DNA of 64,000 bases, from positions 1 through 64,000 of the forward strand of contig CAJNOI010000111.1 of NCBI GenBank assembly GCA_905250115.1, given 5' to 3'. Positions 36,275 to 47,449 of the stretch are shown piece after piece. How positions within the stretch are numbered: position 1 is the stretch's first letter; every line of letters starts with the position of its first letter. The position numbers and the translations under genes were made by a program. Under the pieces are notes generated by a model that worked only from the letters and a program-made list of their open reading frames with translations, ran no database searches and was not told where the DNA came from. The stretch is from Adineta steineri. Its lineage: Eukaryota > Rotifera > Eurotatoria > Adinetida > Adinetidae.

Positions 36275-36366
36275 ATCTTGAGGGTGGGTGTGAGTGTTGA
36301 AAGAATAGAGTACCCACACCCGCTACTCTTACTCATGTACAACTTAATTCTCACCCTCACCCTTCC
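36275..36366. repeat. telomere-like inverted repeat with extra C arm
   Basis: ATCTTGAGGGTGGGTGTGAG, loop, TACCCACACCCGC, then a second C-rich piece CTCACCCTCACCCTTCC. Confidence 0.75.
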
Positions 36367-38205
36367 AATGTTGTATCATAGAAATATTTACATTGTTAAT
36401 CCAAAAATAAACTTTCAATATTTGATAAAACTAATAATTGTTGATAAATATTCAATTTGAAACAATAGAAATAGATCTTGCAATGGAATAGTAACAGTTC
36501 AGTCAATGAGAATAGACACTATCCTATTAGATGAGAGTAGAGAACAAGGGTAGACTTGAAAGTAGATACTTATATAGCCTGAAGAAAAATTTGAAACGCA
36601 TCGCTTCAAATTTATTGTATTTAAAATAAAATTAAAACAAATAAATTCAAAAAATCTTTTTTTATTCTACTCGTTATTTTTATTTATTTCAATCCATTTA
36701 TTCGCTCATTTTCTTCACTTAAATATTAAAAAAACATTAACAACTAAATAAAATTAAAAGTTACAAGAAATGCATTAGTTTTTTGTTGATTTTCTTTTAC
36801 TTAGTCCTCACCCTCAAGATAAACAGCATAGCTTGTTTTTTTAGTAGAAGAATACAGTCTACGTGATTTTTTTTCGATTTACTGCGTGTTTGTGGTGTAT
36901 AAAACAAGTAATAATTACTTAAAACGCATCACATAATTTTTTTTCTACTTTTGTTTTTTACAGGGTTTAGTATTTTGGCTATAACATTGTCATTACTCAA
37001 TGAATTGGTTTATGTGTAAAAACAAAAACATGCATGCTTTTTACGGCCCTCACTGTATTTTCTTCTGTTTTTCAACAGTTACGTTAATTCATTTTGTTGA
37101 ATACTTAGTGAAATATAGAAAATAATCTCATTCGACATTGAATATTTCTCTGAAAAGCAATATCGCTTAAATGATAGAAAATCATGAGATGTTGAGGGTG
37201 ACGGTGAGAGTATTTGTTCCTTGTCTGACCTATACCCACACTCTAGAGTGATGTTCATCGATTATTTTCGAATTGATCGCATGCAGGTGGTGATCCATTT
37301 ATATTCGAATTCGTATTAGGTAGCGTTTATCTGAGAGATCTGAAGAAATATTTTTATTTGTGAAAAATTTGTTATCAGTGTTAAAGAAATGTCTATCACT
37401 TGAACATGAAAGATTATTTAAAGGCGGAGAAGATTAACAATCTTCTTCCAGATGTCAAGAAAAAATCTGACAGAAAGCAGAGTTTGATGTTAATACTCAT
37501 TTTAATTTTTATGTAGATGATGCACATTAGTAAATGAATCTGTCCAAAGAATGAAGATTCACATAGAAGTTATCTCATATTTTAAATTTCTTCTGTAATC
37601 AGTGATTTTCAAACAAATGATTCAATCATTCGTGAAAAGTTACATTACATCTCACTTTCTAAATACATATATTCAATGGCACGCTGCCTTTAACATTGAC
37701 AAAAATAGAAGAGAAATAAAAGGAACCCGAAAACTCATCTAAATTGTTAACAAATGCTTTCGACATATGAGGTGTGTTGAAAACATCATTTTTCATCATC
37801 TACTGACGAAATTAATCTTCAAATTCCAATACGACACATGTTAAATGAATTGCTACAAAAAAGATTTCTCCACTTTCGATTTAGGAAAATTGTGATTTTA
37901 ATTATTTGAATGGAATAAAAGAGATTCTTAATGTCATCTTTATATTAATAATGACGAACATAAGATTACACACCGTTACGTTGTTTTCTATTCGCATTAG
38001 TGTCTGTACGACAGTTATTTTAGGAAATAAGTTTACATCCGATAACTCACCTAAATTTGAATTCATTTTTGCACAAATCTGTCAGATTAACTTGAAGATT
38101 TTAGTTGACAAATTTTATAGACAGGAAAGCGGATGAAAAATGTTTTTCTTTCTCTCTCATAAAACATTTGTCATTTGTTATGAGATATTTCATTACTATT
38201 TAGTC
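36367..38205. other. gene-free intergenic
   Basis: AT-rich with a solo C-rich arm at 36805-36820 (CCTCACCCTCAAGAT) and a diverged telomere-like repeat at 37190-37244. The ORF at 37906-38136 shows no domain. Confidence 0.45.
37190..37244. repeat. telomere-like inverted repeat, diverged
   Basis: TTGAGGGTGACGGTGAGAG, loop, TACCCACACTCTAGAG. Confidence 0.6.
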
Positions 38206-39228
38206 ATGTCTACAAACAACAGCTCTGATAATGATGCTGCCACGTTTGCCAACTCAGAAATTCCTCTACCGCGTGTGGTTCGTTTCTGGTTCCTGCTTCT
38301 ATTCAATGTTCCATCGACCATTTGTTCTTTCTGCATCATTATTCACATTATCATCGATCGAGTTCGACGATATGCATTGCAAAATCATACAATTTTCCTT
38401 ATACTTCTCATCAATCTTCCTATTCAACTGCTGGATATCAATTTTCATCTCAGTTTTTATCACTATGGTTCAGTTCATCCAGCGAACCCAATTGTTTGTC
38501 TCATTTGGTGGTTGGCTGATTTTGGTTGTTATAACGGAGGCCTCCTACTCATGACTTGGCTTGCCATTGAACGACACATGTTAATATTTCATGATCGATT
38601 GATGAGAACTCGAAGAAGTCGCTTTCTTTTCCATTATCTTCCTTTAATTATTCTACTGACATATATTGTTATCTTTTATATCACTGCTGTTTTCTTCATA
38701 CCGTGTGAAAATGTCTATGAATACACAGTACCAGTGTGTGGTGACTATCCATGTTATCAATCCTATGGCATTTTTGGTATGTGGGATTTTATTGTTAATG
38801 ACTGTGCATCTGTTATCGTGGAAGGTATTATTAGCATTGCCCTTATTCTACGTGTTCAATGGCAAAAACGACGTATTCATCAATCTCCTCAATGGCGTAA
38901 ACAAAGACGAATGATTATTCAGTTATGTTTGGTATCTGGTTTTAGTGCGAGCGTCAATCTACCAACCTTTATTATTTATATTTCTCATGTATTTGGTCTA
39001 CCACCAGATTATGGTGTTCAAGTTGATCTCTATTTTTACTTTTTGACTTACTTTGTCGTTTTCCTGTTTCCATTCGCATCTTTAAGTCAATATCCACAAT
39101 TACGCAAACTGATTAAAACCAAAGTCTTCTGTATGTCACCAAGACAACTACCTCATGTAATTAATGGTGTACATGGAACAAGATTGATAGCAACAGGTGT
39201 GCGAGTTCAACACACAACAATTCATTGA
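38206..39228 (+). CDS. orphan rhodopsin-like GPCR
   Basis: Single exon. I choose the Met of MSTNNSSDNDA (38206), which gives a short N-glycosylatable N-terminus (NNSS) directly before TM1; an upstream in-frame Met at 38140 would add 22 hydrophobic residues. About 340 residues with seven hydrophobic segments: TM1 FWFLLLFNVPSTICSFCII; TM2 FLILLINLPIQLL; TM3 ending in AIERHMLIFH, which stands in for the DRY motif; TM4 LPLIILLTYIVIFYITAVF; TM5 ASVIVEGIISIALIL; TM6 and TM7, where SLSQYPQLRKL takes the NPxxY position. A Cys in loop 1 and several in loop 2 could form the usual disulfide. Ligand unknown. The frame is intact. Confidence 0.85.
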   Translation: MSTNNSSDNDAATFANSEIPLPRVVRFWFLLLFNVPSTICSFCIIIHIIIDRVRRYALQNHTIFLILLINLPIQLLDINFHLSFYHYGSVHPANPIVCLIWWLADFGCYNGGLLLMTWLAIERHMLIFHDRLMRTRRSRFLFHYLPLIILLTYIVIFYITAVFFIPCENVYEYTVPVCGDYPCYQSYGIFGMWDFIVNDCASVIVEGIISIALILRVQWQKRRIHQSPQWRKQRRMIIQLCLVSGFSASVNLPTFIIYISHVFGLPPDYGVQVDLYFYFLTYFVVFLFPFASLSQYPQLRKLIKTKVFCMSPRQLPHVINGVHGTRLIATGVRVQHTTIH

Positions 39229-39870
39229 TATGCTTTAAATGTCTTATTTAATCTAAAAACTTTAAGTAGATGTTGTTCAAATTTGTATTGTCTCGTTCTA
39301 TTCTGAAATAAAAGATTTTTTGTTTGCATGGAAACAGGATTTGTCAAAAGATAATCAGAACGTGTGGTATTCAGAACTTAATTTTATCTGATGGAATAAA
39401 TGCTTCACAACTAAGTGTTCAAAAAAACAATTTTTTATGAGGAATAGATTGAATAATATGAAATATTGAAGTGTATCGATAGTAACTTGAAGGTTGTATT
39501 GAATTAAAAAACAGAAATGAGTAAGATTTCCTTAGCAGCATTAGAATGTTGCGTGTTTGTGATATTTTAGTTTTAGTAAGAATTCTTTGTTGATTTCATT
39601 TCTTTTATTTTGATTTGTACTATGAGGGTTAATTGTTTGTGAATGTTGCTGACCAGTTAGATGACCAATGGATTGACATAATGATAATAAAAAAGATATC
39701 TATGAATAAAAGGTGTATATATATGTATATATCAGTAAAAGGGGGGGGGAGCTGATTTGGATAATATTTCCTGTTTAGAGTTGATTTTCTAGGATCTTTA
39801 TCTTATCTTAAGATTGGCAATCGCCATTATCATATTCTATCAGTAGAGAATCAGCAGCAGTGCGCTGTAT
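39229..39870. other. 3' flank of GPCR
   Basis: AT-rich, with a G9 homopolymer near 39742. Nothing else recognised. Confidence 0.4.
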
Positions 39871-39872
39871 TA

Positions 39873-39933
39873 CTTGAGGGTGGGTGTGGGTGTGGGTGTG
39901 GGTTGAGAGAAGATAGATACCCACACCCTCAAG
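39873..39933. repeat. telomere-like inverted repeat, five GGG runs
   Basis: CTTGAGGGTGGGTGTGGGTG continues to five GGG runs in all, then a ~15-bp loop and TACCCACACCCTCAAG. Fits the G-quadruplex pattern. Confidence 0.9.
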
Positions 39934-41273
39934 AAATAAAGTTTATTGAAGATGATTCGATGTCGTACTCTTTGTAATAAAAATTAAGTATGTATTAACT
40001 TTTCTGTTAATAATACAAATTAGAAAGAGTAATAACTCAATGTTCTACTCATTTATGATCATTTTCAAAAGTTTAAGATTAATGTTTGATTGAAAATTTT
40101 ATACTGTTTTTCAATGTATTAAATTAAAATTAAATTATGCTGCTTATGAAAAATACTACAATCGAAAATATTTGCTACGTATTCTTTTATATATTGTTTC
40201 TTCCATTATTCCAAATGCTAAAATAAATTTGGAGTTGTATGGAACTTAATCAATTGCGTGTCTGATTATTTTCTGTCTTTTCTACTAAATAACTGTTTTT
40301 GTTTGTTTCAAGAGAAGATCGGCGAGAGCACCACTCAACGTTACTAGAAAGACTACCAAAATAATTTTTTCTTGAATTTATCATCAAGAATAACATAGAT
40401 TTTCTTTTCTTTTAAAATATTCATTTGTTTGTTGCTAGAGTTATTCGATATTTTATTTTTTTTAAAACATTCTATTCAAATAAGATACAAAGATATTCAT
40501 AAACAATCTCATTTCTCCATTTTTGCTGCATTGCTACAATTTAGATTCATTCCATACTCATAAGATAAGAAAATATCAACATCACAAACAATGCTTATTG
40601 GTGTTTCAAAACTGAAATAAAATAAATAAATTGCAGTTATTCACTTCTTATCAAAGTATATCTTTAAAATAATAGTAAAAAGAAAACAAAAGTATGGCGA
40701 GTATCGGTTTAACTCTAAATCATGGTCCCGAAAGACCGATGCTTATGCTTCAGGCTCATTAGCAGTGAGTTAAAGATTTGACTTAAAGTCGCGGCTCGTC
40801 TCTTCATATCATTTATCTGATTATATTTATTTTGTAGTTATATTCATAATGTGCAATTACAATCCATTCTCCTATTCTGCATCTATCGATGAGTCATCGC
40901 ATATCGATAATGAATGGGTATAATAGCGACACTCACATCCATCGTTTATATGATACATTGTTAGCTTTAAAATTATACTCATCGACTCATTTTTTAGTGA
41001 TCAGTTATGACAATACATTTTAACTATATGTATTTAAAAAAAATATCTTTTTGATTAAAAAAGTCACTCTGCTTGAATAAGTTTCTTATCTTATACAACT
41101 CTCTAATTTATCTATCTTCTCGATCTAATGATTCTTTTACGAGTTAAATGTTTATTGATCTATTGATATTTTCTATTATATGATAATTTTCAATGTTCGG
41201 TCAAAAAACACATTACAAGTGAAATTTTGTACTTCTAGCAAACTCTTGACGTGCTTCAATACTTGATTTTAAT
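39934..41273. other. gene-free intergenic
   Basis: AT-rich. A small structured, GC-richer island at about 40694-40800 is noted in the findings. Confidence 0.4.
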
Positions 41274-41349
41274 CGTGGGTGGGTGGGTGTGTAGTTGAGA
41301 GAATAAAATTCACTTGCCCATACCCATTCGCACCCACACCCACAGCCTA
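41274..41349. repeat. telomere-like inverted repeat
   Basis: GTGGGTGGGTGGGTGTGTAG, loop of about 25 bp, then CCCATACCCATTCGCACCCACACCCACAG. Confidence 0.8.
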
Positions 41350-41543
41350 ACGACATCTTTTTAAATGATAATTTACAGAGGTTAATATATATGCATATTA
41401 AATTACTCATTATATCTTCGTGTATTATTATTATTACACAATATTTCTTTCTACCATTATTATCTCTGAATTTCGTGATAAGGCAAAGTATTTTAGTGTT
41501 TACCTCGCGATATTATCACTGATTTTACTTTCTAGCATAGAAA

Positions 41544-43283
41544 TGCTTGAAGCACTGCCAGATGAACTACTACTAATCATCCTCTCTAACCTTCATACAG
41601 TCGACTTGATCCATGGATTTTTTAACTTAAATCGACGGTTTCAACGCATTACTGAAAGGTGGAAGCACAGTTAGATCGTGTTTCACATTTTTAATCCCGT
41701 TAGGGATTGCGCTAACAGCTTTTTTAACTTAAATCGACGGTTTCAACGCATTATTGAATCATATTTGTGTGACATTGACCTAATAGGAAATAATAGACCC
41801 ACCTATCGTCAATTCCAACTGCTTTGTCAGAATATATTTCCGTTACGTGCACATTCCGTTCGATCACTTAAACTCACTGGATCTCAACAACTTCAGTTAT
41901 TTCAACCATACATTTGTCAATAGATTAACTTGAAACCATTGCTACTCGAAAATAATGGGGAGTATTTCTTCGATGAGCTAAATGAATTTGTCGTTGAAGC
42001 TTTATCAATACGAACTTTAACTGAACTTTCAATTTCTAGTGCAGAACGTGACACATTTTATAAAATTTCTTCTGGTTTTACATCATCTAACCTAAAAGAT
42101 CTTACTTTAATTTACCGTAGTGGCCTGTCGTCTCTCCGTTAACTGTATGGATTTTCAAGCACTTGAAGAATTGTTCGAAGCAATGCCAAATGTTGAAGAA
42201 TTGAATTTATCAATAGTAGAATGTTACCCTTTAGAAACAGTGAATATCTTAAACGTGCCAAAAACATTAGATAAGTTACATATTGAATGTGGGAAAATAG
42301 AATGTAGAGATCGCAGCACTGAAATAACTTTCGAAACAATACAAACATTATTAAAAGCGTTCGACAATCAACTTTTATCGTTAACTCTGATTATGATCAA
42401 TTCTGCTAAAGACTTTTCCAATTTTGACAAAGTTCAAAGTCTCGTATCTGACTTTACTCGCCTCGAAAGTTTTCAGTATTTTATTAAAACGATTCACCAA
42501 CCTAATTCACAATCTCATTTTCCCAACGTCAAAGTACTACCAGATTCTAGCTACTCCCTATTTACACTTCCAAAACTTCGACCATTTGACACTATATCTG
42601 AACGTTTCGACCTTGATTCACATCTCACTTTCGAAAGCTTGTATAAGTATCACACAATTCGCATTGGTAACAAAGAGCTATCGACTAGGTTCGAGTTACC
42701 TTCAGATCTAAAACTTGTGAATCTGCGAAAGATATATTTTGAACAGTCAATCGAAGATATGGAGCATGATGACATATATCAATTCGTACCGAAAATTATA
42801 GCTCAATCACCAAATTTAAATTGGTTGAGTTTAACCACGAAAACAAATGCAGAGAATATGATAGAAGAATTGAATAAAATGATTATGATACCAGTGAGAA
42901 AACGAATTCATTTTTTACATTGGAAAATCGATACGCAGCGCAATGACAGCTGTTACAATTCGATATTTCTGTTTGAACTATCAAAAATATTTCCAAATTT
43001 GAAGACACTGGAAATTGAAGGTAATCATCGAATATTTGGTAATTATTTCATGTCATTCAATGAGTCTCTACAATTTCTTCGAAATTCTTTTCTGGATCTA
43101 TCACGGTTCAAAATGGTGATAAAATTATCAAACAATTTTTACTATAAAAGAAAAACGGAAGATGAACAATTGTTCAAAAGTTACAAGGAACAGTTGCCTG
43201 AAACAATGTACGCAGATGTCTCGTTCAATTATACTTTAGGTCGTCGTAGTGCGTTTTTCTGTTCCTTAAATATTTGGCTGTAA
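41544..43283 (+). pseudogene. F-box/LRR-type protein, damaged
   Basis: Starts MLEALPDELLLIILSNLHTV, a clear F-box, then LRR-like strands (LEELFEAMPNVEELNLSI, FPNLKTLEIEGN) and the family ending FCSLNIWL. A segment coding FFNLNRRFQRI appears twice (41616 and 41720) around a 60-bp spacer with a TAG. A second in-frame TAG lies at 41921-41923. The frame shifts between 42100 and 42142, after which 42120-43283 is open to the end. One duplication, two stops and one frameshift suggest a pseudogene. No intron model restores it convincingly, although the spacer does begin GT and end AG. Confidence 0.7.
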
Positions 43284-44330
43284 CATTGATCTTCTCAATT
43301 TATAAATATCATTAGAAAAGAACAAATGAGAATATAAGAAGAACTTTTTGCTTTAATTTATTTACTCAAGCTATGTGGAAATTTTTTTAACATACACTCA
43401 CTCAGTTTCACTATTTTATTTTCTATTTTGATGTAATTTTTTTCTATGTCAATTGATTTTCATAGCTCATGGTCATAAAGATATTAAAAATGAGAGTAGA
43501 TTTCTAATTCTTGATTAATTGAAATATATCTTACTTATACTTGTGACGACGTTCATTTTAAAAGTGGTAACAATTTTAGATTTAGAACGTAATCGAAATA
43601 CATCGTATGATACTTTAAATTTCATTCTCTATAAAAATTTCTCCCTGTCCTTATCCACGAACGATAGAATGATTTTTGTTCTTTCGCCTTATCTACGAGC
43701 AACGAAACAATCTCTCTCTGTCCTTGTATATGAGAAATAAAACAATATCAGTATATCTTTAACCATGAAAGCCATTTTTTTTTGTAGATTTCTTTTTCGT
43801 CAACGATCGACGTGTATATAAAGTCGAGGTAAGACCTTACCATTTACATACTTACTCATACACCAACGATTTTTCTTCCACGATCGACGTATATTACAAC
43901 AACGCAGAAAATAAAATTTATATATATTTTCATCATTTTTTATCGCTGTATTATATATACTACAGGGTGGCGCAATTCAACGTTTCTGCTTCAAATGGCT
44001 CTCTTGATCATTTAATCAAAAAAAACTACGATTTCTCCATTCTCAACAGGACTTTATCGCTCAATGCAACACCTAAACAACATCATAGTACCCGAATGGA
44101 ATCATGTAATAAACTTGAAATATTTACTTCGAATTAAACAGAATTTCTCAATATGAAAAATATTTAAATAGAATGAGTTTATATAAAATTATCATTAGAA
44201 ACATTATAAAGAAAATATATAGTGATAAATAAATATTGTTTAATTTTTTTTAATGTTTTGTAAATAAATAAGTATAGGAAGCGATTGAATCTATGAAAAT
44301 GATAAAAATCTTTTGTGATATATTTTATCT
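43284..44330. other. intergenic with minor duplications
   Basis: A segment containing CGATCGACGTGTATAT recurs about 85 bp later (43806 and 43882). Otherwise AT-rich. Confidence 0.4.
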
Positions 44331-44388
44331 CGGGGTGGTAATGTTGGTTTACGGTTATTCTTTAATTACCCACACTCTCAAGATGGTT
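44331..44388. repeat. telomere-like inverted repeat, defines right terminus
   Basis: Decayed G arm GGGGTGGTAATGTTGG. Right arm ACCCACACTCTCAAGATGGT mirrors the ACCATCTTGAGGG seen at the left of other copies. Confidence 0.7.
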
Positions 44389-45463
44389 TGAATAATCAAC
44401 ATATCTCTTCAATTACTAATGTAAATTGAATAGATGATTTTCGAAAAAGAATTTCAAACTTTTTCTATTCAAAACTAATGATGCCACTTGAAGAAAATGA
44501 ATTATTTTAGAGAATTTTTATTCAAATTTTCAACAATGACAAAAAAAGTGAATCTTTACAATAAATAATGTTAAATCTGAGAATCTTATTTTATATAGAA
44601 ATTAATAATTTGTTCAACTCAATACATGAAGAAAAAATTATAATTTGTTCACAATTTTCATTTACATTTTATTCGATCAACAACAAAAATTTAATTATTG
44701 AAATTGAAATAAAAGTGGCATCTGAATAAATGTGCGTCATCAATTCTTTTTTACTTACTGACGAATCTCTGAAAAATGTAAAGAAAAACAAAAACAATTA
44801 GTAACAATAAATAAGAATAGGAACTATTTTTCATCACTTTTTGTTCATCGACATCTCATATTGAAATATTTTGAAGAAACACAAAATCGATTTATACAAT
44901 GTCTATCGTTTAATTAAAATAAAACTTCGACTTATTATCAATGAAATATCGATCGATCTTCTAAATCTTTTTTTAATATTGAAAAGAAAAGAAAATGAAT
45001 CGAGAAGCCGAGTGTAGGTGAAGATGAATGTACAGGTGGATTAAGGATATATCAAACATTCATATTCAATATGATGTTGACGATCTGCGACTATCGATAA
45101 AATCTACTTAGATGAATAACATAATTCCTTCTAATTTATCAGATTTTTGTTTCGTTTTTCGAAGACTTATCTATCTTTCATTATGAAGAATACAATTTTT
45201 TATCATCACTATTTATTTGCACAGCACTTAAATTCATTTCTTCTCAATCTTTACACATTCTTTCGCAATAATATACGTGGTTGAAGAAAAAAGTATAAAA
45301 AGTGACAAATGTTGTTACTTTATAAAACAAACTAAACGAATTATTTCATGAGAAGAGCATTCAGTCACACACGCACACAATACCATGCGAAATTTACAAA
45401 CTATTACAATTTTTTCAAATCATTTCATTTGAGTAAGTTTTACATTTAAATCATTGGGAAAAA
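44389..45463. other. AT-rich intergenic
   Basis: Nothing recognised. Confidence 0.4.
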
Positions 45464-45515
45464 GAGGGGTGGGTGTGAATCTTCTACTCTATTCATATTC
45501 TCGCCCACACTCTTA
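45464..45515. repeat. telomere-like inverted repeat
   Basis: GGGGTGGGTGTGAA, ~20-bp loop, CGCCCACACTCTTA. Just upstream of the decayed F-box gene. Confidence 0.65.
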
Positions 45516-45576
45516 ATATGATTGAATTCAGACATAAACGCATATAAAAAAATCTTTAATTCTTTTTAGATAATCA

Positions 45577-46970
45577 TGAATCAAATCAAACGACAGTTAA
45601 GTGTTGATGGCTCATCTGAGGAAGTTAATAAGAAGGTAAAAAACTAAAAGTAAGAAAGAATGAGATCAAACTTTTCCATGAAATTTTTGACTATTTCGAT
45701 GGATGTGAATTATACAATATATTTTCGAATCTAAATATTCGTTTTCAAGATTTACTCGCTTCTAAATATATTCGATTAAATATTCATTTTGGCCTTGAAT
45801 CAGACATATCATTTAAATCTATTTGACATTGATGTCTCATTTATTCGTCTTGAATCACTTCGATTATACAATATCTACTCGAATCAACTGATACATATTC
45901 TTACCAGTTTATTATCTTTAACTCATCTATCATCATTGACTATCTGTTATAATGATGTCGACAATGTATATCGAATAATTTTTAAATTACCTATGTTAAA
46001 ATACAATAAATTATCATTTATCCGACATGCTTTAGACGTTCCTCTCTCAATTGCTACGAACACACAATTAAGTAATATTCGATATTTAGTTATTGATCAC
46101 GGATGTGAGTTATATGAACAAATAACACTACTTTCATATACACCTCAAATTTCTCGTTTGACCTGTCAAAAACTCTATGCATCAAATAAAAAATATCAAA
46201 AGCATGTGATATTAAGTTTGATTGATATTTCTATTGCTGCATGTTATATACATTTTGATGTTGATGGATAGGAACGATTGATTTCAAAGAGTTTACTTCA
46301 TATCATGAAAAAATCAATCGATCTTATTCATTCTCTTGGACAGAACGACAATGGTATTTCAGAGTTTACATTGATGTAAATGATTGGTCGATGAATACTA
46401 TCGTTTATTCGATCTTTTCAGATAGGTATTTTGACAAGAGACTTTTTTTTCAGAGGACAACTTCAATGGAAAGTAAAAATAATAACAAAAAATTAATTAC
46501 TGATATTGATCAAAATGCTTCGTTTAATAAAACAATGAACCTGTTTTGTTTTCAATAGTTCCGACTGAAACTAATCAATTAACCGTTGCCAAACATTCTG
46601 AAATTTGCATTGATTTATTGATTAATCTTATGGAATGTTTACCTAATCTAGATTCATTAATAGTTTCATCTTTAATAATGATCGAATAGATGATTTGGTA
46701 GAAGTTCAATTTCTTCTTGATTTTTGTCTACATATGGAATATTTTGAAGTTGATGATATGTATCAAATCTGGCTGAAAGAATTTCTACGATTTATTTTAA
46801 TGAAAAATATTAAATATATTCTTGAACGTTCGTCATTATGTCTTAGAAGTTTACTTATCGAAGAGAATATCATTAATCAGTTGACAACAATGATTGAATA
46901 TGAACAATTATGTCATAATTATATAATCAAACAGATACAAAACAAAACTTATCTCCGATGGACTCGATGA
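45577..46970 (+). pseudogene. F-box-type protein, heavily decayed
   Basis: Begins MNQIKRQLSVDGSSEEVNKK. In another frame it continues as an F-box (KLFHEIFDYFDGCELYNIFS, ~45670) and then, after a further shift, as LRR-like sequence in 45789-46271 (LESLRLYNIY, LTHLSSLTICYND). Two or three more frame changes lead to FTSYHEKINRSYSFSWTERQ (46280) and the last open frame ending ~46967. The arrangement matches the other F-box genes, but at least four breaks are needed. A few might be small introns; none was confirmed. Confidence 0.55.
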
Positions 46971-47449
46971 GAGTCTGAATTTTTTTTCTATTACATACTT
47001 ATTAGATTTACTGATAAATGAAAATAGTATGTAAGTTTCATATTTCTACTTCACTGATACTCGAATTTCTGTTTGACTAATCTTGAGGATGCGAGTTTTT
47101 TGTGGATATTGCTTTAAGTTCACGCCTTCGCTCTACTATAGTTAGAAATAGAGAATTCAATCATCGATTACGATCATATCGATTAGTAATTAACAAATAT
47201 AATTAGTTAAACGATTTTCTGTTTATGCACGATGATTTTAACTAGATAATTCTAGTCAAACCGCTACTGTCAAGAGCGAAAAGAGTCTGTGAGTTAACCG
47301 ACTCTATTGTCAAATAGTTTAAAATGTCCCAATACGAGAAACTGAAAAAGTTTGATTTTCAAATCAGGTAGTGTATAGCGTCGGCAATTTCGATGATTTT
47401 GTAACATTAGACAATCTTGAATTAAACTGATAAGCATGAAGTTTATCGA
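46971..47449. other. intergenic with decayed telomere-like repeat
   Basis: A weak copy at 47081-47134 (TCTTGAGGATGCGAG ... TTCACGCCTTCGCTCT). No gene. Confidence 0.4.

Noticed and set aside
37906-38136. 76-codon ORF upstream of the GPCR
   Set aside because: AT-rich, no domain, no link to the GPCR frame.
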